From Dactylonectria macrodidyma (taxonomy: Eukaryota > Ascomycota > Sordariomycetes > Hypocreales > Nectriaceae): a stretch of DNA of 64,000 nucleotides. Below, piece after piece: positions 34,970-45,601 of the stretch. The stretch is taken from contig JAGMUV010000024.1 of the NCBI GenBank assembly GCA_020744425.1, forward strand, positions 186,001 through 250,000, given 5' to 3'. The first letter of the stretch is position 1. Every line of letters begins with the position of its first letter. The position numbers and the translations under genes are program-made. Below the pieces are notes generated by a model. It had not been told where the DNA came from. It did no database searches and saw only the letters and a list, made by a program, of their open reading frames with translations.

Positions 34970-35729
34970 GGTGGAGGACTGGGGCCTCTAATGGAGTCAA
35001 TCGAGTTGTGTATTGGCTGTTGGATGGATGAGGAGTCCTGACGGAAAAACAGTCCGGGCCTCCAATTAGCAAGCGGACCAGTCTTTTTGTGAAGGATGCA
35101 ATGTTTCTCCCAAAAGTCTGAATTGAAGAAGGCATGCATGTATTCTTATACCTCCAGGTTTGCTTGAAGATGCCTGGCTTGGGGGAGTCGGTCACAATGA
35201 GACAACCCTGTCGTTCCCCGCGGGGTCCCCGGCCTTCCCCAAGGGACTAGACCGAAAGCGTGACACGGGAATATATATCTTCGTGCCAAGCACCGAGGTA
35301 GCCTCAGATCACCCGAACGTCACGCCACTGATTGGTACGAGGTGGACATGACATGGCCGGGCATTTCAGTGTTGATACTTTGGTTTTTTTTTCTTAGCTC
35401 CTTACATACATAACTTTGGGAAATGTCGCATCGACGGCTACGCTAAAAGTGGAATGGACACTTCGCGAATGCTATGGGATATGCTGTCTGCTCTGTCAAA
35501 AGCGAGTTGTTGGCACAAAGGGCAAAAAAACACCGGGTTTATTTTGTTCACAATTTAAGCACTTCCAACACCCAATGCTTCCACGGTTGCTCCGCCAATG
35601 CGCAGTGTAACGAAGGCCTATATTATATGTGACATGAGATGACGCAAAATGTAGACGTTCTAAATGTAGTATAACTTATCTCATCACGCACTGCCCGATT
35701 CAAAAGCAAGACTGTCTCCCATCAGGGAC
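34970..35729. other. Intergenic with diverged repeat copy A
   Basis: Upstream region of the transporter and 3' side of the dehydrogenase. It includes 35487-35590, a stretch that reappears in diverged form at 40943-41036. No gene is supported. Confidence 0.5.
35487..35590 (+). repeat. Dispersed ~100-bp repeat, copy A
   Basis: Shares an ordered series of words with copy B at 40943-41036 in the same orientation: AAAGCGAGTTG / AAGGCGAGTTG, then GGCAAAA, ACACCGGGTTT / ACACAGGTTT, TTCAAGCA-like, and TTGCTTCCACGG / ATGCTTCCACGG. The two copies bracket the flavocytochrome b2 and beta-mannosidase genes. Confidence 0.6.
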
Positions 35730-37373
35730 CTATAATTTCGCGCTTACACCAGTATCAGTTTGACCCAAACCTGACGGTCCATCATAGAGCTGAGAATTCA
35801 ACGCAGCAGCGTTCACCTGTAGAGTATTAAATCAACCATTGCTCTTCCGCGCTCAAACGGACTAGCAGGAGTACTCACATGGCAGGGTCTAAGGTCGCTT
35901 ACACAACCAACGCCGAGTAGCCTCATAGTCGTAACAGCTTCATCCGCGAGGACTTCATTGTCAAGTCAGTGGGTGAATACAATTTGGAGAAAGGGGACAG
36001 CAAGAGAGCGTACTCTGCAAAGATCGATAAACACCTTCTTCTCCGCCTACCGCCAGGCCGTACAGTGCCGCCCGGCCGAGTCCTACACCCTTCGCACCCA
36101 GAGCCAGCGCCTTGATCACATCGGATCCTCTTTTGATACCTCCGTCAACCCAAACTTCCAACTGATCAAAGACCCACGGGCAGAATTTTCTCATTTCCAA
36201 TAGGACCTGGATGGGCGTGTTGGCAGTGTCCAGCGCCCTGCCACCATGGTTAGATAGGATAATGCCCTTGACGGCGGGGAATTTCGTCGCCATGTACGCA
36301 TCTTCATGGGTCTGAACACCCTTCAGCACAATTGGGAGTTCAGTATGATGGGACAGCCAGGCCAAGGTCTTCTGCCAGGTGAGGGCAGATTCCGTCCCCC
36401 ACACTGACGGAGGTGCCCCGGCTGCGACCTCTGCAGCCTTGTGACGCTCATCAGCTTCCCGTTTTCCTGGGAAAGGAGCATCGAGGGTCAAGACGATGAA
36501 TTTGATCTGTGGAATAGTCTTGATGTGAGCCAAGGTTCTTTCTGTGGCTTTGGTATCCTTGAGAACGTAAAGCTGCCAGCCGAAAACTGCATCGGGGCCT
36601 GCATGCACAACGTCTGTCACAGACATGGATGCGTTCTTGCTGATAATTTGTAGAGCATTAAGCCGAGAGCATGCAGCAGCAATACCAGCTTCACCCGAAG
36701 GATGTGCCAACTTAGCCATGGCTGCCGGAGCAATGAAGATCGGCAAGCCGACCCGGTTCCCTAGGAGAGTGGTTGATAGCGAGCAGTGGGTGCAGTCAAC
36801 GAATACTCTCGGCCGGAGCAGAATAGACTTGAAAATAGTTCCGTTGGCAGATTTTGTGATTTCATCATCTGTGCCGGATGCATAGTACGCGAGGGCCTTG
36901 GGGCTGAGGCGCTCTAAGGCAATGCGTTCCATCTCAGCGATGCTCAATATCCTCGACATTGAAGGAACTGCAGGCGTTGATTGTGTGGTTGTTTTTTGGT
37001 CCTGGGTAGAGGATTCCAACCGACCCAAAAGCTGCTCGGGTTTTAGGTATTCGTCAAGAAGTTCGATCGGATGGACATCCTCGAATGCATTTGTCGCATC
37101 AGTGCCAGCATGTCGAAGAATGATGGCCTTTCCCCCAGGGTGACTGTTTAAGAATTTGGTAACCTGGCGTGGATCAATCAGTTACAGGCGATCCAAGGCA
37201 CCAGGGCCAGCGCAGATTCAGTGCCATGAGAAACTTACGTTGTAAACGCTGCCATGAATTGCAACCCAACAATCATTCTCACTCCGGTGGTGTTGCACTA
37301 AAACTGTCAGAAGCCGAGACAAGCTTGTTGGTGTTGACTCACGATCTGGCAACGAGAATAGCTTATCTTCCAT
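35730..37373 (-). CDS. Flavocytochrome b2-type FMN alpha-hydroxy acid dehydrogenase (L-lactate dehydrogenase-like)
   Basis: Five exons (37373-37343, 37303-37239, 37163-36014, 35952-35879, 35816-35730) give 468 aa. The N-terminal cytochrome b5 domain is built across three exons: NDCWVAIHGSVYNVTKF with the haem motif NSHPGGKAIIL and GTDATNAFEDVHP. The FMN TIM-barrel follows: ILLRPRVFVDC, PIFIAPAAMAKLAHPSGE, WQLYVLKDT, FIVLTLDAPFPGKREAD, the catalytic segment GIILSNHGGRALDT, and phosphate binding VDGGIKRGSDVIKALALGAKGVGLGR. Such enzymes oxidise L-lactate or related 2-hydroxyacids and pass electrons to cytochrome c. Yeast Cyb2 lies in the mitochondrial intermembrane space, but no presequence is visible here (start MEDKLFSLPD), so this form may be cytosolic. 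It shares a 414-bp divergent promoter with beta-mannosidase. Confidence 0.92.
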
Positions 37374-37787
37374 GGTTTTCGGTGTAGTTGTTCTGTTTCT
37401 TGATCCTCTCTCTTCGTGGTACTCTACCCGTTCGTTCCCTTCGTGCTGAATACGGAAAGATTGAAGACCACAGAGGGCATGTCACAGCTTCTCCACAGTT
37501 CAGCCCTAGTACCAAACGAACGCGGAGGATTGCATCTCCGTACCACTTTCGGCACGGGAATAATGCCTTTCCCGAAATTAGCCTGTTACTCCACAATGCC
37601 CCGCCCGTTGAAAGCTGCTCTGAAATGCCGTTATTGTTTTAGCCCTGTGCGATAATACCTGAATACATAAGCCGCCTTGATCGTGCTTCAGCATTCACAC
37701 AAAGCGCAACTTTGTACAAAGGTTACCTCGTTCAACGTCATTCTCGAAACTGAGAAGGCAGCAATCATATTTCAGCCTTTTGCCAGC
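37374..37787. promoter_or_regulatory. Divergent promoter between flavocytochrome b2-like and beta-mannosidase genes
   Basis: The two genes are transcribed outward from this 414-bp gap, so it must hold both promoters. Short frames in it are not gene-like. Shared regulation is plausible from the layout, but I see no clear paired operator. Confidence 0.6.
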
Positions 37788-40428
37788 ATGCACCAATCTA
37801 CAGAGTTGAGGACCGGTTGGTCTATGAAGCAGTGTGATGACCAGTCGGAGGTATCTTGGCTTCCTGTAAAGCAAGTGCCTAGCCAAATCCATATTGATCT
37901 CCTTGCCAACGAAAGGTGCCCATCACTACCAACGTCAAGTTACGCAAATGCTAACAAACTCTTAGGATCCCTGATCCGTTCCTGGATGCCAACGAACTTG
38001 CAGTGAAATGGATCGCGGAAAAGCATTGGATCTACCGAACCAAGGTCACCGCACATTATGTCAAGGATACTAGAGTCGACTTGGTATTTCTAGGACTTGA
38101 TACCTTCGCCACTGTTAGTCTCAACGGAAAGACAATCCTGGAGTCTGAAAATATGCATGTCTCTCACCGGGTCAATGTCTCTGAGTTCCTACTCTGGGAC
38201 CAAGAAAACGAGCTCCAAATCGTATTCAAATCTGCATTACTACGTGGTCGAGAGCTTGTCCGTCAACACCCAGAGCATACCTTTCACGTCCGCCAAACCG
38301 AAGCAAGTCGCATTCCGGTGCGCAAAGCTCAGTACAACTGGGGTTGGGATTGGGGCCCTATCCTGATGACAGCAGGGCCATGGCGACCAGTTCTACTTGA
38401 TCAGTATGTCGTACGCCTTGACGATATTTGGGCGCAGTACCAAGTCTCGCCGGATCTCAAAACTTGCTCTGGCCACCTACATGCAAGGGCCGGCGAAGGT
38501 GTGCGAGAGGGGGACAAAATTGTTATGTCACTCTTCCACGATGAGAAGACACTCCTTCAACAGGAGTGTCATGTCGACGCCAATGGCTTGGCGACAGCAG
38601 AGTTACAGCTAAATGAGCCTTCATTGTGGTATCCTCATGGTTACGGATCACAATCTCGCTACCGATTGTCAGCAGAGCTCATTCGAGGAGATACCAAAAT
38701 GTGTGCCCAGGACAAATTTATTGGTTTCCGTCGTTGCGAGCTAGTCCAAGAGAAAGATGAATTTGGCAAATCCTTCTACTTTCGCATCAATAGCATTGAT
38801 ATCTTCGCTGGCGGTTCTTGTTGGATCCCCGGTGATAGTTATCTTGCACAGATGACAAAGGACCGCTATTTTGACTGGATGAAACTCATGGTGGAATCTA
38901 ATCAGATCATGATACGTGTATGGGGTGGTGGAATCTACGAGGACAATGCATTTCTAGATGCTTGTGATGAATTTGGGATCTTAGTATGGCATGATTTCGC
39001 TTTTGCATGCGCCAGCTATCCTGTCTATCCCGAATTTCTCAAGTCTGTCGAGGAGGAGGCACGACAAAATATCAGGCGGCTGAGAACTCACCCATCAGTG
39101 GTCATCTGGGCTGGAAATAATGAGGACTACCAGGTTCAGGAGAGGTATAAGCTGGAGTATGGAAGCGAGGACACCGACCCAGAGTCGTGGCTCAAGTCGA
39201 CATTCCCTGCACGCTACATCTACGAGCACTTACTACCAAAATGGATAAAAGAGGAGCATCCGTCTATAATCTATCATCCAGGAAGCCCTTGGGGCGATGG
39301 GAAACACACGACCGATCCGGCTGTGGGCGATATCCACCAGTGGAACAGTCAGTCATCCCATACATCCCTCTTTACGATTTTTCCTAACAAAAACTAGTTT
39401 GGCACGGAGCAATGAACAGATACCAAGATTGTGATCAGCTAGCGGGTCGTTTTGTCAGCGAGTTCGGAATGGAGGCCTATCCCCATCTCGAGACCACTCG
39501 CCGAATGATCACCAACCCCCAACAACAACAACCGGGCTCAATGATGATGGACTTTCGTAACAAAGCTTTTGATCATGAACGCCGGCTTATGACTTATGTC
39601 GCTGAGAACTTCCATGTCCCGCCCGATCTGGCATCTTTCACCCACGTCACCCAGATTCTTCAAGCGGAAACCATGCGGTACGCATACAAGTCCTGGCGAC
39701 GAATGTGGGGACGCGCTGGGGCGCGCAAATGCGGCGGCGTGCTTGTCTGGCAGCTCAACGATTGCTGGCCTACCATGTCGTGGGCTATAGTTGACTATTA
39801 TCTAGTCAAGAAACCAGCATTTTACGCCATCTCGAGAGCACTACGGCCCTTGGACCTTGGCATTGCTCGCGCTTGTCCCGTGTGGACCTCGGGTCATGCT
39901 GATACAACGGCTACGAACACCCACGAATTCGATTTGTGGATTGCAAGCAGCCACCAAGTGGCAGTGGAGGTTAAAGTGACGATCAAGTTTATATCTATCC
40001 GGTCAGGCGAGCTTGTTAGTGACAATATCACTACCCAGACGCTGGCAAGCCCAAATGGCACGACGGAGTTGTTTCAATCTCATCGAGTGGACACGACTAA
40101 GCCTTTTGATGGCCAAGACTTCGATCCCTTTGTTATTCACGCGATCTTGAGTGTTGATGGACAGGTTGTGGCTACAGATACGGCCTGGCCGCAGCCCTTA
40201 AAATATCTGGACTTCTCTGATCGAAATGTCAGAGTGGAGGTCTCTTCATCAGGCAATCAGATCACAGTATCTGCAGAGGCTCCTGTAAAGGGTTTTACGT
40301 TTGAGGAGAGTGAAGGGCTTAAGTTGAGTGACAACGGGTTTGATGTTATGCCAGGGGACAAACATGTTGTCACTGTCAGTGGTGATGCTGCTCTAGCAAA
40401 GGATCTTAATTGGGCGTATGTCAAATAG
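37788..40428 (+). CDS. mndB: Beta-mannosidase, GH2 family (beta-mannosidase B type)
   Basis: Three exons (37788-37915, 37966-39347, 39398-40428) give 846 aa. The enzyme removes terminal beta-D-mannose from manno-oligosaccharides. Architecture: N-terminal sugar-binding domain (DLVFLGLDTFATVSLNG, RKAQYNWGWDWGP), immunoglobulin-like domain, then the TIM barrel. Catalytic acid/base Glu sits in WAGNNEDYQ (about residue 427) and the nucleophile in VSEFGMEAYP (about 525); MIRVWGGGIYEDNAFLDACDEFGILVWHDF and VWQLNDCWPTMSWAIVDY are classic for the family. No signal peptide is seen (start MHQSTELRTGW), matching the intracellular MndB clade rather than secreted MndA. Together with the transporter this suggests uptake of short manno-oligosaccharides and intracellular hydrolysis. 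Both introns are short with clear CTAAC branch sites. Confidence 0.95.
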
Positions 40429-41433
40429 TGCTATTGACATAGTTATCGTTACATAGATCGAAGTAGTGTGGTAAAAATAGATACTAACTGTCTGCTGGCA
40501 CTATTCTAGCAGCAACAGTATTATATGTAGTTAACAAGAAATCGCTAAATTAAGAGCTTGAGGTAAAAGCAATTGCGAAAAGCCCCTATAAAGTGTGTTA
40601 CTGTATATCTCTGCGCAAGGTGTAGTTTTAGATGTGTATATATGTTGTTTACAAAATGTCCATGGCTTTTATTTTATGTAGCTGATAATTCAGTGAAGCT
40701 TAAACCCTCCAAAAAATTGATTCTCTGATGTAGCTGATATCCACCTAACACGTGCTGTTAATCAGTGGATGTCGATTGGAACCTTGCCCCTCTCCGAATA
40801 CTTCATGTTCAGCGGATAGTTGACATAGCCTATCGGTGAGTTTCTGACGTAGAAAGCCTTGTGGTTTTAAGCGCTAAACTCTAGGCCTTTCTTAATCCGA
40901 CATACCAGATCTGGGTTTGCAATAAAGTATCTCTCCGCTCCACCAAAGGCGAGTTGCTGGCATAGCGGCAAAACAAAACACAGGTTTTTTTTTTCACGAT
41001 TCAAGCATTTCCGAAACCTATTGCTTCCACGGCTGGAGTCAGCACTGCATACGGCTGGATCCGTAGGAATGAAGAGCTGGCTTTTCCTCCCGTAAACAGA
41101 GAGAAGCCAAGATCTCCGATCGTCAACAAGCTATCTCATTCAATCCGTCATATCCAATACCATTGCTACTAAGAATGGCTCCCTACCTTGTGATAAGCAA
41201 GATTACGACGTCGCCAAACAAAAATCATGTGAACACGCTTTCTTGATGCTTGTTTCTATAGGGCTCAATTCTATACAATGCCTATTTAATCTTTTCAGTA
41301 AATCACTCCCGGTTGAGCTATTAGTTACTACAATTCAGCTTGCAAATAATTGTCTTCATAATTCTGTAGTGAGAGTCTGACTACATCGCCTATTCCTTCC
41401 AGTACAAGCCCATCTTGCAATTTGAATACCCCT
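40429..41433. other. AT-rich intergenic region with repeat copy B
   Basis: About 1 kb between convergent gene ends. It contains repeat copy B (40943-41036). No gene is supported; a short minus-strand frame at 41328-41516 overlaps the end of the monooxygenase in another frame and looks spurious. Confidence 0.5.
40943..41036 (+). repeat. Dispersed ~95-bp repeat, copy B
   Basis: Diverged partner of 35487-35590, same orientation, with a T tract inside. It could be a remnant of a small transposable element. No terminal repeats or target duplication could be made out. Confidence 0.6.
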
Positions 41434-43510
41434 TCACTGTTGGAATACAGCCACATGCTTTGTATTCCTTTCCTCGGTGCTGCCCAGAGTGGAAGTAAAG
41501 CCCCGTTCTTTGACACTTTGAATAGCTTGCGCAGCTAGATCGGTTGGGGGTTCTTCTGAGGCGTCGTATCCGGTCGCGATTTTTAGCACGCGCTCAACAT
41601 CAACACCTGTCTCGTGTGTACCGGCTCGCCAAGCAACGTGATCGTCAGGCCGAACCAAAACCGCGTCTCTTCCCCAGACACCGCGCACATGGGTTTCTTG
41701 TGGCAGTCGAATCGCCCTCAGCTGGATGCCCAGCCGCGTTGAGGTTTCGGAAAATTCCCTCGCCCACCGACCATCTTTGCAGAAGTCTACTAGTGTAAAC
41801 CCGGCTCCAAATAGATCAAAAATGCTCGTTTCCCCATCGCTAAGATAAACATGCGGAGCGCGGCTACCAGGCCACGTCGATGCGGTATACCTGCGGAAAT
41901 CCAACTCAGGTTCTTCCTCTGGGTTCTCGTCTCTCAGAACTATCGGGGAGCCGTTATATCTATAACCCATCTCAATACCCAGATCTTGATTCTCACCCTG
42001 GTGCTCCAGAACGTGGTCTCGGATGCGGTCATGAAGAGCTGCACTCTGAGGTGTCGTCGACGAGAAGATACCCGGCCCAGCCTTTTCAACCCATTGGACG
42101 TAGTCTTGGTGGACTTTGAAATGTACGCCAGACCGCTCAATGTTTCGAATGGCTATCGGCTTGCGCTCAATTTCATATGAACGTAGAAGATGCTCCCCAC
42201 CTTGGCCATTGATAACAGCAGATAGCTTCCATCCGAGGTCAAAACTATCTCCTACCGCAGTGTTCATACCGTAACCTCCGGTAGGGATGTTCTGATGTGC
42301 AGAGTCCCCCGAAAGGAAGACTCGAAAACTATCAGAGGCATAGCGTTCAGCAACGGCAATGCTTGGTTGCCATGAGCTACTCACGAGTATCTCATCTACC
42401 TTAATAGGGTGAGGAGCGAGGGACCCCCCTAGCACATCAGCGATGGCCTTCTCAGGGTCTAGAGACTTCCAGTCCGTTTCAAGAGAAATCGGGAGATGAA
42501 CAGTCCACGTGTCAACTTCATCTTGTGATATGATGACGCTCCCACTAGTAAAGAAAATATGCCAGAACTGGCCTTGCTTATGTAGAGCTGAAAGATCCCA
42601 TGACTTGAAATGGACAAGAAACATGGCAACGGGCCTAGTAGTGGTGTCAGGCATGATCTCAGTAGTTCATATGCACGTGGTGGGTGGTTGTCGGGAAGTT
42701 CGGGAGCACTCACGTCGGGCCACCAACCAATTCACTTCCTAAACACTTGCGCACTCGGCTGCCGGCACCATCGCAACCAACGAGATAGTCGCTGTTGATG
42801 ATGTGTTTCGTCTTGTCGACGACGCTGATGCTGGTAGACCGGACTCCGTCTTCAACCTCAACAAAGCCTTCGAATTTGAGACCAAAATACACTTGGATCA
42901 ACGGCTCATTTTCAAGTTGAAGCTTTAACCAGGCCTCGAAGACGCTTTGGCTACATCGCTGATAAGGCTCTCTTGGCATGGAACCATCGTTTTGGGCCCT
43001 AATTCGAGCCCTCCAATCGTTTGGCGAAGGAAGATCCTGAGATGATAGCATAAGCAGGATATTTGTCTTGTAGTTTACAGGGTTAGCTTACCCATTTGGA
43101 TATGAGTTCTCCCCCGTCTGTTAGTCCAGTGCTGAACAGGACGTCAAAGGAATGATGTTGGTCGACTCCTGCGATGCTCAACTATTAGACACTCTTGTCG
43201 GTTCGAAAAGCTGAAGAGGTGACTTGGCTTACCCTGGTCCCTCAGACCTTGAGCAATGCCCAGCCTTTTGAAAAGCTCCATGCTCCTGCAGTTGGTAATG
43301 TCCATCTTAGGCCACCTGGTTGTGGTGAGGTTGCGCTCAACCAAAATGCTCCGAACGCCATTCTTGGCCAATTGAAGTGCAAGGAGCATTCCAGCCGGGC
43401 CAGCGCCGACTACGAGGACAGCAGTCTCATGCACAGTAGCCTACATGGGCAGAAGGTTGCGTCTGTTAGCGAGCCTTGCCCTACAGCGGTGGTTTCAGAG
43501 GCCTTACCAT
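41434..43510 (-). CDS. FAD-dependent aromatic monooxygenase (phenol hydroxylase / MhpA-like)
   Basis: Five exons (43510-43508, 43440-43233, 43168-43092, 43036-42714, 42634-41434) give 603 aa. The first exon is just the ATG, then GTAAGG; exon 2 begins ATVHETAVLVVGAGPAG, the Rossmann motif. Further marks: the DG motif YLVGCDGAGSRVRK and the GD motif FLSGDSAHQNIPTGGYGMNTAVGDS, both part of FAD binding. A C-terminal thioredoxin-like domain ends in VWGRDAVLVRPDDHVAWRAG, as in phenol 2-monooxygenase, TfdB and 3-(3-hydroxyphenyl)propionate hydroxylase. It hydroxylates an aromatic ring using NAD(P)H and O2. It stands at the left edge of a cluster with ring-cleavage and hydrolase genes. Its promoter carries a 20-bp word identical to one before the acetoacetyl-CoA synthetase gene. 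Confidence 0.92.
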
Positions 43511-44468
43511 GGCGCTGTTGTTGAGGTATAGAATGTCAATAGTAAATGCCCACTGCTGCTGGGGTATGTTGGGGCTGTGCTTTAGACTGCTTTTGACCGT
43601 TAACATTTATACAGCTGATCTTTGTCCGGCCCCTCGGCATCCTTGGGGCCAACGGCAGATCCCTTGAGGGTTTCGATGTGGCCGGTGCATCAGGATGTAT
43701 GCCGTGTTTGACCGTGCCCACACCGGCCAACTCAGCCCCCTCCAAATGCTGTAATGTCAATTACATACTATACACTGGGTCCCCTAGATGAGGGAAGGCC
43801 GCGACACCGACAAATACAAAGAGCCAAATTCATGTCGACATTGAATAACCTACAAAACCAGCGTCGCCCCTCAAATTGAAGCTTATCAACAACCCACTGG
43901 TTGACAATCGATTCATTGAGAGTGTAGGGTAGGCGGTGAGGTACTTATAAATAGAGGTCACTCATACCTACTTAAGCAGTGCCTGTGATAGAAAGCGCGC
44001 TGGAGCTAAGCTCAGAATGCATTTTACTTCCTTACAGTTAGATGGAGAAAATGACGTAACAAAACTCAAAAGAGGCCTTCCCCGCATTCCGCGCGGGCCC
44101 TGTCCTTGTAGGGGGACCGAAGACCAAGAGAGGCCACAGCAGGCCAAAGCATGGCCCCGGTAGGTGGGGAGACGGGGAAGTGGGGGAGGATGTTTGGATC
44201 CGATTCGATTTCCATTTCGAGTAGCGAACACACCCCCATCCCTCCATCTATCCGTCTCTTCATCCATTGGCGCGTCTGTCGAAGTTGACATCAGGGCCTG
44301 CCGTCGTATCATCTCGTCTCGTCCCGTCTCGTCCTCAACGCGGGTTCACGGCTCGATCTTTTGGCTACAGCCTCCTAGATCGCAGGCCCTGCCTGGGTTC
44401 ACCCGCTTCCCATCCTCACCCTGTGCAAGCAGTCCTGGCCGGGAGGAGCCCGGCGATTCCGAAGCCAA
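43511..44468. other. Divergent intergenic region of monooxygenase and interrupted regulator
   Basis: Promoters for the monooxygenase (minus) and the regulator (plus). Contains TTTGTCCGGCC (43621-43631) and CCGTGTTTGACCGTGCCCAC (43702-43721), both repeated upstream of the acetoacetyl-CoA synthetase. Frames at 43968-44488 are not convincing. Confidence 0.55.
43702..43721 (+). promoter_or_regulatory. Shared 20-bp promoter word, copy 1
   Basis: CCGTGTTTGACCGTGCCCAC lies 192 bp before the monooxygenase ATG. The identical 20 bases recur at 52966-52985 before another gene of the same cluster, in the same orientation relative to its gene. A candidate regulator-binding site. Confidence 0.6.
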
Positions 44469-45349
44469 ATGAGCTGGTCATCCGGTGACCAAGACATGAT
44501 TTTGGTGCGGCAACATGCAAGACAGCTTGAGCGCGACCACTCGTACGACTCGTTGAAAGGTCACCGTGCCTGTCTCGAGTGCCGACGGTATGTCCTCCCT
44601 TGTCCTGTTTGCTGTGATGCTGCCGCTCCTCGTGTGTCCTGGCATCCTGTCATCCTGGTCTCCTCGGCCGCGTCGTATTGCATCGCGCTAACTCGCGTCC
44701 TTCAAATCTCGGCAGAAAGAAGACAAAGTGTACGAAAGCAATGCCAACAATGCCAACAATGCTCCAAGGAACGAATGCACTAACTTGTTGTTGGGTTGAC
44801 CCGTAGGTGACATGCTCCAGCCGATATGTGGGCTGTGCCAAAGAACTGGGGGCTCTTGCACGTTTCCTACCAAGAGGAAAACACCCGAATTCAAACATCC
44901 CCACACCAGAGATCGTAAGAAACAGAAAATTGATCCGGAGAGGCTTGGTATGTCAACTGTGCCCCGTCGTGTTACCGAATCCCCTGCATACTGACGCCCA
45001 GGCCAGAACGCCTTGTCGACCTCCTCGAGTCGAGGCTGGAGTCGAGTCTGACCGACGGCCAGGACCTTGACCACCCGTCGCCCCTGTTCATGTCTTTGGA
45101 TGCGAGAGAGCCCGACAGTCATTCCGCCCATGCACAACTCGATGTCCTACCCTCGCACGGGTCGACCTCCAGCAGTTCAGACGGACGAGACGCCTACGAC
45201 CATAGTAGATCCTCCCCGAGGACCCCGACTTGCGTCACCGACGACCTCGAGCGCCTGGATCTCCCGGACTGTCCTCGGGCTTCGGACCAAGAAGCTGATT
45301 GGCTCAATGTTCCTCAACAGTTAGCGGTGGAGCTCATTCATCTGTACTT

Positions 45350-45357
45350 TGACAAAA
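45350..45357 (+). repeat. Target-site duplication, left copy (TGACAAAA)
   Basis: Eight bases directly before the left terminal inverted repeat, identical to 48225-48232. The length fits Mutator-like elements (usually 8-11 bp, commonly 9). Confidence 0.9.
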
Positions 45358-45401
45358 GAGTAGTGCTATTCGGGCTGTATGATATTGCTATCCGGGCTGT
45401 A
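45358..45401 (+). repeat. Left terminal inverted repeat of the MULE
   Basis: 44 bp beginning GAGTAGTGCTATTCGGGC. Inside are two near-identical 15-mers, GCTATTCGGGCTGTA and GCTATCCGGGCTGTA, separated by 7 bp, likely paired transposase-binding sites. Confidence 0.93.
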
Positions 45402-45601
45402 TCGATCACATGACCACGTAATTTTCAACCGCATTCGGCAAATGCTCCCCGCCACACCAAAATTACAGTGTAAGTCAAAGAACGTGAATAACATCAGGCC
45501 AATTCAATCAAGGTCAACACATCACAACAGCCCGCGAGCCCGGCTACAACCAAATCGTTCAAAAAACGCATTTCCGGTGTTTCTTCTGAAAAATAGTATT
45601 T

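Noticed and set aside
41328..41516. Small minus-strand frame at the end of the left monooxygenase
   Set aside because: Overlaps the 3' end of the monooxygenase in another frame with no domain.
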